Notes under the pieces: model-generated
Database searches by the model: none
Seen by the model: the letters and a program-made list of their open reading frames with translations, nothing else
Told to the model about the DNA's origin: nothing
Position numbers and translations under genes: made by a program
Part shown: in pieces, positions 7,106 through 10,607 of the stretch
How positions within the stretch are numbered: position 1 is the stretch's first letter
How the letters are laid out: each line of letters starts with the position of its first letter
Origin: an uncultured Clostridia bacterium
GTDB taxonomy: Bacteria; Bacillota_A; Clostridia; Christensenellales; Aristaeellaceae
Assembly (NCBI GenBank): GCA_934645275.1
Contig: CAKUDW010000048.1
Coordinates: forward strand, 1 to 10,607
Direction of reading: 5' to 3'
Length of the DNA: 10,607 bases

Positions 7106-9139
7106 ATGCAAAAGCATCGCTTTTTACGGCAGGCCGCGGCTCTGATCGTGGTGCTCGCGCTCATCGCCGGCGTGTGGTTTGCCCTTTCAAACGGGCAGAA
7201 GGAAGCGCCCGACAATCCTCTAGAGAGCCGCAACGAGAACAGCTCGCATATGCTTCAGGAAGAGCCGCTGACCATGACGCTGGAGGATCAGCCGCAGGCT
7301 CCCGACAACGCGCCGCCCTCCGAAACGCCGCAAGTCTCGGAGAGCCCCGAACCGACTCCTGAGCCGACGATCGAGCCTTCGCCCGAACCGACCCCTGAAC
7401 CGACTGCCGCGCCCACGGAAACACCCGAGCCCAGCTCCGCGCCCACTTCCGAGCCGGCCAAAACGCAAAAACCTTCTTCCACGAAAGCACCTCAGCCCGA
7501 TCCGCTGCTCACGCCGAAGCCCGACGCAGATCCGACGGCGGGCACCGGCGAAACCACGAAGCCGACGGAGGTCGTCTATTTCACCACCACCATCCTCAAC
7601 GGCTCCACGATTCCCCAAAGCGAGCTGGATTTCCAGATCATTCACAAGCAGCCTGAGCTGCGCGTGCAGTCTACATCCGTTGAGGTCAACGGGAGCGTAG
7701 TTCCCCAGTTCAGCGGCCGCGTTCAGCTTGCGAACGGCCAGAACAGCATCAAAGTCACCGTGGTCTATGTTGATCCCGAGAATCGCCAGATTCAGGTATC
7801 CAAGACCTACACGGTTTATGTTGTTCCCGACGAGCTGGTCATCACCACCGACCTGACCGACCGCACCGTCAACCAGCAGGGCTTCGCCTTTACAGCGTAT
7901 GCCGCACTGGGCAGCCGCAAGGCAACGCTGAGCGTGTCCGTAAATGGCGAAACGGTCGGCTCCGACTCAAATCGCTACAAAACCACGCTGAACGAGGGCG
8001 AGAACCTGATCGTGCTCGCCGCCGACGGCGAGGGACAGCATCTCGAGCAGCAATACACGATTACCGTCGAGCTGCCTGAAAACATCGAAATCATCACCGA
8101 CCTCTACGATCACGAGGTGGATGACCCGGCTTTCAGCTTCCAGGCATCCATCGCCGGCGGCACGGATCGCGCGTCGCTGACGGTCGTTGCCAACGGCGTT
8201 ACGCTCAGCGGAGATTCCGGCGTTTACAGCTGCCAGCTCTCCCGCGGCAACAACCTGATTCGCCTGAAGGCCACCGATGTGGACGGAAAGGAATATACCC
8301 AGAGCTACACGATCTCGTATCACCACTACATCATCTGCGAGGCCGACGAAGCCGACGAAACCATGCCGAAAATGACCTGCAATATCTCCAACGGCATGGA
8401 AATCACGGGCTCGCTGTACACCCTCCAGGTCAGTGCTCAGACGGGCGACGGCGCGCGCATTTACGGCGACCACATCACCGTGCAGCTCAACGGCCGCACG
8501 CTGGAGGACATGTGGGAGGACGAGCAGCGCACGGGCTACCGCCTCGAGCTGACCGGCGGCCTGAACGACGTGGTTATCACGGTGTGGGACTACGAGGATC
8601 GCTACACGATCTACCGCTACAGCCTGAACTGCACGGCGGTGGACGAAGGCGGAATGAAGGGCACCGCCACGGTCATTGTGGACGCGAACGTTCTCAGTCT
8701 GGGCGAGCTGATTCCCGCCACGAAGGTGGACATTCTCGAAGGGCAGAACGCCGTTTACGCCGTGGCGCAGGTGCTGGAATCCTATGGCTATGAGTATCAA
8801 TATTCCGGCGATCTGAAGAACGGCTTCTATCTGGCGCATCTGATCAAACCCGGCATTACCAACGGCTGGGTCATCCCGGAAGAGCTGGAAAACGACATCG
8901 ACGAGGACGGCCTGATGTGGACGAACATCTACCACACCGACAGCCTCGGCGAGCAGGATTTCACGCAGGGCTCCGGCTGGATGTACTGTGTCAACGGCGT
9001 TTTCCCGAATTACAGTCTCTCCGAATGCTACCTTCAGGACGGCGACGTGCTGCGGCTGCGCTTCACGCTGGCCTACGGCAAGGACATCGGCGGTTCCTCT
9101 TCCTCCGGCGCGGGGAGCAATTACGATCATCAATGGTGA
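7106..9139 (+). CDS. Membrane-anchored surface protein with Ig-like domains and a C-terminal DUF4430 domain
   Basis: 677 residues. Residues 1-30 are a basic N-terminus plus one hydrophobic helix (AAALIVVLALIAGVWFAL, 10-27) with no clear cleavage site, so a membrane anchor is likely. Residues ~75-150 are a Pro/Glu/Thr/Ser linker with EPTPEPT repeats. Residues ~158-512 hold four beta-sandwich modules of ~80-100 residues; two begin with the same ITTDL or IITDL strand and share a VNGETV / VANGVTL pattern and an NxIxLxAxD strand. Residues ~518-661 are DUF4430, with GSGWMYCVNGVFPNYSLSEC and DGDVLRLRFTLAYGKDIGG. That family resembles the C-terminal domain of transcobalamin and intrinsic factor, so binding of a corrinoid or similar small molecule is plausible but unproven. 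The alpha/alpha-barrel half of those carriers is absent here. The gene leads an operon with MoxR and DUF58 genes and has a leader with a terminator. Confidence 0.88.
   Translation: MQKHRFLRQAAALIVVLALIAGVWFALSNGQKEAPDNPLESRNENSSHMLQEEPLTMTLEDQPQAPDNAPPSETPQVSESPEPTPEPTIEPSPEPTPEPTAAPTETPEPSSAPTSEPAKTQKPSSTKAPQPDPLLTPKPDADPTAGTGETTKPTEVVYFTTTILNGSTIPQSELDFQIIHKQPELRVQSTSVEVNGSVVPQFSGRVQLANGQNSIKVTVVYVDPENRQIQVSKTYTVYVVPDELVITTDLTDRTVNQQGFAFTAYAALGSRKATLSVSVNGETVGSDSNRYKTTLNEGENLIVLAADGEGQHLEQQYTITVELPENIEIITDLYDHEVDDPAFSFQASIAGGTDRASLTVVANGVTLSGDSGVYSCQLSRGNNLIRLKATDVDGKEYTQSYTISYHHYIICEADEADETMPKMTCNISNGMEITGSLYTLQVSAQTGDGARIYGDHITVQLNGRTLEDMWEDEQRTGYRLELTGGLNDVVITVWDYEDRYTIYRYSLNCTAVDEGGMKGTATVIVDANVLSLGELIPATKVDILEGQNAVYAVAQVLESYGYEYQYSGDLKNGFYLAHLIKPGITNGWVIPEELENDIDEDGLMWTNIYHTDSLGEQDFTQGSGWMYCVNGVFPNYSLSECYLQDGDVLRLRFTLAYGKDIGGSSSSGAGSNYDHQW
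7328..7450 (+). repeat. Pro/Glu/Thr-rich repeat linker (EPTPEPT) in the DUF4430 protein
   Basis: Degenerate CCGACTCCTGAGCCGAC-type units encode PEPTPEPTIEPSPEPTPEPT (residues 81-100) and then looser TETPEPSSAPTSEPA. This fits an extended spacer carrying the folded domains through the wall. Confidence 0.8.
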
Positions 9140-9167
9140 GCCTGCGGGCAGAAAGGACGACAGGGTT

Positions 9168-10100
9168 ATGCATACGCAATCCGAAAGAATACTCAGTGAA
9201 GTCAAAAAGGCCATCGTCGGCAAGGACGACGTGCTGGCGCGCGCGCTGATGGCGATTCTGTCCCGCGGCCACATTCTGCTGGAGGACGTGCCCGGCGTGG
9301 GCAAAACCACGCTGGCTCTGGCGTTCAGCCGCGCGATGGGCATCGACTATCGCCGCGTTCAGTTCACCTCGGACGTGGTTCCGTCGGACATCATCGGTTT
9401 TTCCGTTTACGACAAAGAGAGCGGCCGGCTGCTGTTCAAGCCCGGCGCGGTGATGTGCAATCTTCTGCTGGCGGACGAGATCAACCGCACCTCCAGCAAG
9501 ACGCAGTCTGCGCTGCTGGAGGTCATGGAGGAGCGTCAGGTGACAGTCGACGGCCAGACGCATCCCGTCCCGGATCCGTTCATCGTCATCGCGACGCAGA
9601 ACCCGGTGGGCTCCGCCGGAACGCAGCTTCTGCCGCAGGCACAGATCGACCGCTTCATGGTTCGCCTGAAAATGGGCTACCCGGATTTCAACAGCCAGGT
9701 GAACATCCTGCGCGACCGCAAGAGCGAGAACCCGCTCAGCCGCGTCGAGCAGGTCGCCAGCGCGGCGGAGGTCGTTCAGATGCAGCGCGAAGTGGACAAC
9801 CTGCGCGTCACCGATTCCATTCTCGAATACATCACCCACCTCTGCCAGGCCACGCGCGAGCATTCCGTGGTTCAGCTCGGCGTCAGCCCACGCGGCGCGC
9901 TGGCTGTGCTGAAAATGTCTCAGGCACACGCGTATCTGGCGGGACGCGACTACGTTGTCCCCGAGGACGCGGCGGAAATCTTCGGCGACGTGTGCGCACA
10001 TCGTCTGGTGCTCAGCCCCAAGGCAAAGATCTCCGGCGTGACGCAGGAAGAAGTGATCCGGCAGGTACTCTCGACGGTCAGAATGCCGATCGCGGGGTAA
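9168..10100 (+). CDS. MoxR-family AAA+ ATPase
   Basis: 310 residues, a normal length for the family. Visible motifs are Walker A EDVPGVGKTT (39-48), Walker B NLLLADE (98-104) followed by INRTSSKTQSALLEVMEE, and sensor 1 in IATQNPV (Asn145). They continue with the arginine finger in LLPQAQIDRF (Arg162) and sensor 2 in GVSPRG (Arg242). All key ATPase residues are present. The start at 9168 has AAAGGA about 10 nt upstream; an in-frame extension to 8988 would overlap the DUF4430 gene and lacks family similarity. It starts 28 bp after the DUF4430 stop and ends 4 bp before the DUF58 gene, so all three are co-transcribed. MoxR proteins act as chaperone-like ATPases with VWA or DUF58 partners; in this setting the target may be an envelope protein. 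Confidence 0.95.
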   Translation: MHTQSERILSEVKKAIVGKDDVLARALMAILSRGHILLEDVPGVGKTTLALAFSRAMGIDYRRVQFTSDVVPSDIIGFSVYDKESGRLLFKPGAVMCNLLLADEINRTSSKTQSALLEVMEERQVTVDGQTHPVPDPFIVIATQNPVGSAGTQLLPQAQIDRFMVRLKMGYPDFNSQVNILRDRKSENPLSRVEQVASAAEVVQMQREVDNLRVTDSILEYITHLCQATREHSVVQLGVSPRGALAVLKMSQAHAYLAGRDYVVPEDAAEIFGDVCAHRLVLSPKAKISGVTQEEVIRQVLSTVRMPIAG

Positions 10101-10104
10101 GCGT

Positions 10105-10607
10105 ATGTGGCTGAAGCGAATTCTCTGGCTGCTGACGCTTCTGCTGCTGGCCGCCTGTTATCTTTTCACAGAGCGAATCGTTTTCGCCGCGCTGGCCGTC
10201 GCTGCCGTGCTGCTTCCGCTGCCGTCGCTGATTCTCCTGCGGATCGCCGCTCGAAGGGCAGAGCTGACGTTTCGACTTCCGGAAAGCACAGAAAAGGGCG
10301 AACCGCTGAACGTGGAAATGGCGCTGAGCGGTTCAGCCATTCTGTCCGCCATGCGCGTACAGGTTCAGCTTCAGGCCAACAACCTGCTGACCGGCGAAGG
10401 GCAGTCGATGAAGGCGAATCTGGATTCGGATAACGCGGTTCTCTGCCTGAACAGTCCGCACTGCGGCCGGCTCCTGATCTCCGCGCGGCAGCTTCGAATC
10501 CGCGATTCTCTCAGCCTGTTTCAGCAGAGAAAAAAGCTCGGAAGCGAAGCAAGCATTCTGATTATGCCCAATACCTTCGGGCCCACGATCGAGCTGCAAT
10601 CGCCGGA
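10105..10607 (+). CDS. DUF58 family membrane protein (N-terminal part, cut by window end)
   Basis: The first 167 residues are seen. Two hydrophobic helices (residues ~5-20 and ~25-47) form the membrane hairpin usual for DUF58 proteins. An extracytoplasmic or linker beta-domain follows, ending in HCGRLLISARQLRIRDSLSLF, which matches the family's 'HRG…DPLGLF' signature before the conserved DUF58 core. The core itself lies beyond the window. The start ATG (10105) follows the MoxR stop by 4 bp, with GGGG overlapping that stop as a weak binding site. MoxR and DUF58 genes are commonly adjacent, often followed by a transglutaminase-like membrane protein; that third gene would be expected to the right. 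Confidence 0.88.
   Translation, partial: MWLKRILWLLTLLLLAACYLFTERIVFAALAVAAVLLPLPSLILLRIAARRAELTFRLPESTEKGEPLNVEMALSGSAILSAMRVQVQLQANNLLTGEGQSMKANLDSDNAVLCLNSPHCGRLLISARQLRIRDSLSLFQQRKKLGSEASILIMPNTFGPTIELQSP

Noticed and set aside
8988..9167. In-frame N-terminal extension of the MoxR gene (60 codons)
   Set aside because: It overlaps the end of the DUF4430 coding sequence in another frame, has no ribosome binding site and does not resemble MoxR proteins.
7967..9343. Long minus-strand open frame (458 codons) antisense to the DUF4430 gene
   Set aside because: It lies opposite a protein with clear domains and strong motifs, shows no domain of its own, and runs into the MoxR gene. It is a shadow of GC-rich codon use.
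10141..10170. Lipobox-like LAAC in the N-terminus of the DUF58 protein
   Set aside because: It is part of a hydrophobic helix followed closely by a second one, the normal DUF58 hairpin, so a lipoprotein is unlikely.
1..10607. CRISPR arrays, tRNA or rRNA genes, insertion sequences, attachment sites
   Set aside because: None was seen: no regular short repeats with spacers, no transposase or integrase motifs, no tRNA-like fold recognised. The repeats present are protein-level tandem repeats.

Overview
The window looks like a piece of a GC-rich Gram-positive (Bacillota/Clostridia, gut-type) genome, probably an uncultured Oscillospiraceae- or Christensenellales-like organism. This is inferred from sigma-A-like promoters, purine-rich ribosome binding sites, a cobalamin riboswitch, and surface-protein modules typical of gut Clostridia (GLUG repeats, Big_3 Ig-like domain, PQQ-like propeller, DUF4430). 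No taxonomic marker gene is present.

Layout. Positions 1-6451 (minus strand) are one very large exported protein of at least 2,150 residues that runs off the left edge. In order it has a signal peptide, a Thr/Glu/Pro linker, an SH3-like module, a GLUG repeat region, several Ig-like sandwiches, an eight-motif PQQ-like beta-propeller, a Big_3 Ig-like domain and tandem ~63-residue helical repeats. Its frame is broken once, at a run of seven C just after the signal peptide; removing one C restores it. Positions 6452-7105 are a divergent regulatory region. On the minus strand it holds a promoter, a well-conserved cobalamin riboswitch and a probable terminator ahead of the giant gene. On the plus strand it holds a strong promoter and a structured leader that ends in a second intrinsic terminator just before the next gene. 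Positions 7106 to the right edge (plus strand) are an operon: an anchored surface protein ending in DUF4430 (the transcobalamin C-terminal-like fold), a MoxR-family AAA+ ATPase, and the start of a DUF58 membrane protein.

How the parts may work together (inference). The riboswitch ties the giant surface protein to intracellular B12 status, which suggests corrinoid capture or salvage. The propeller recalls BtuG, the surface B12-binding propeller of Bacteroides. The divergent DUF4430 protein carries a fold related to part of the mammalian B12 carriers. The MoxR/DUF58 pair may act in maturation or assembly of envelope proteins. None of these binding roles is shown by the sequence itself.

Caution. 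The first 39 bases are an exact inverted copy of 274-312. The left edge may therefore be a fold-back assembly artefact, and the last 13 residues read from the giant gene should not be trusted.
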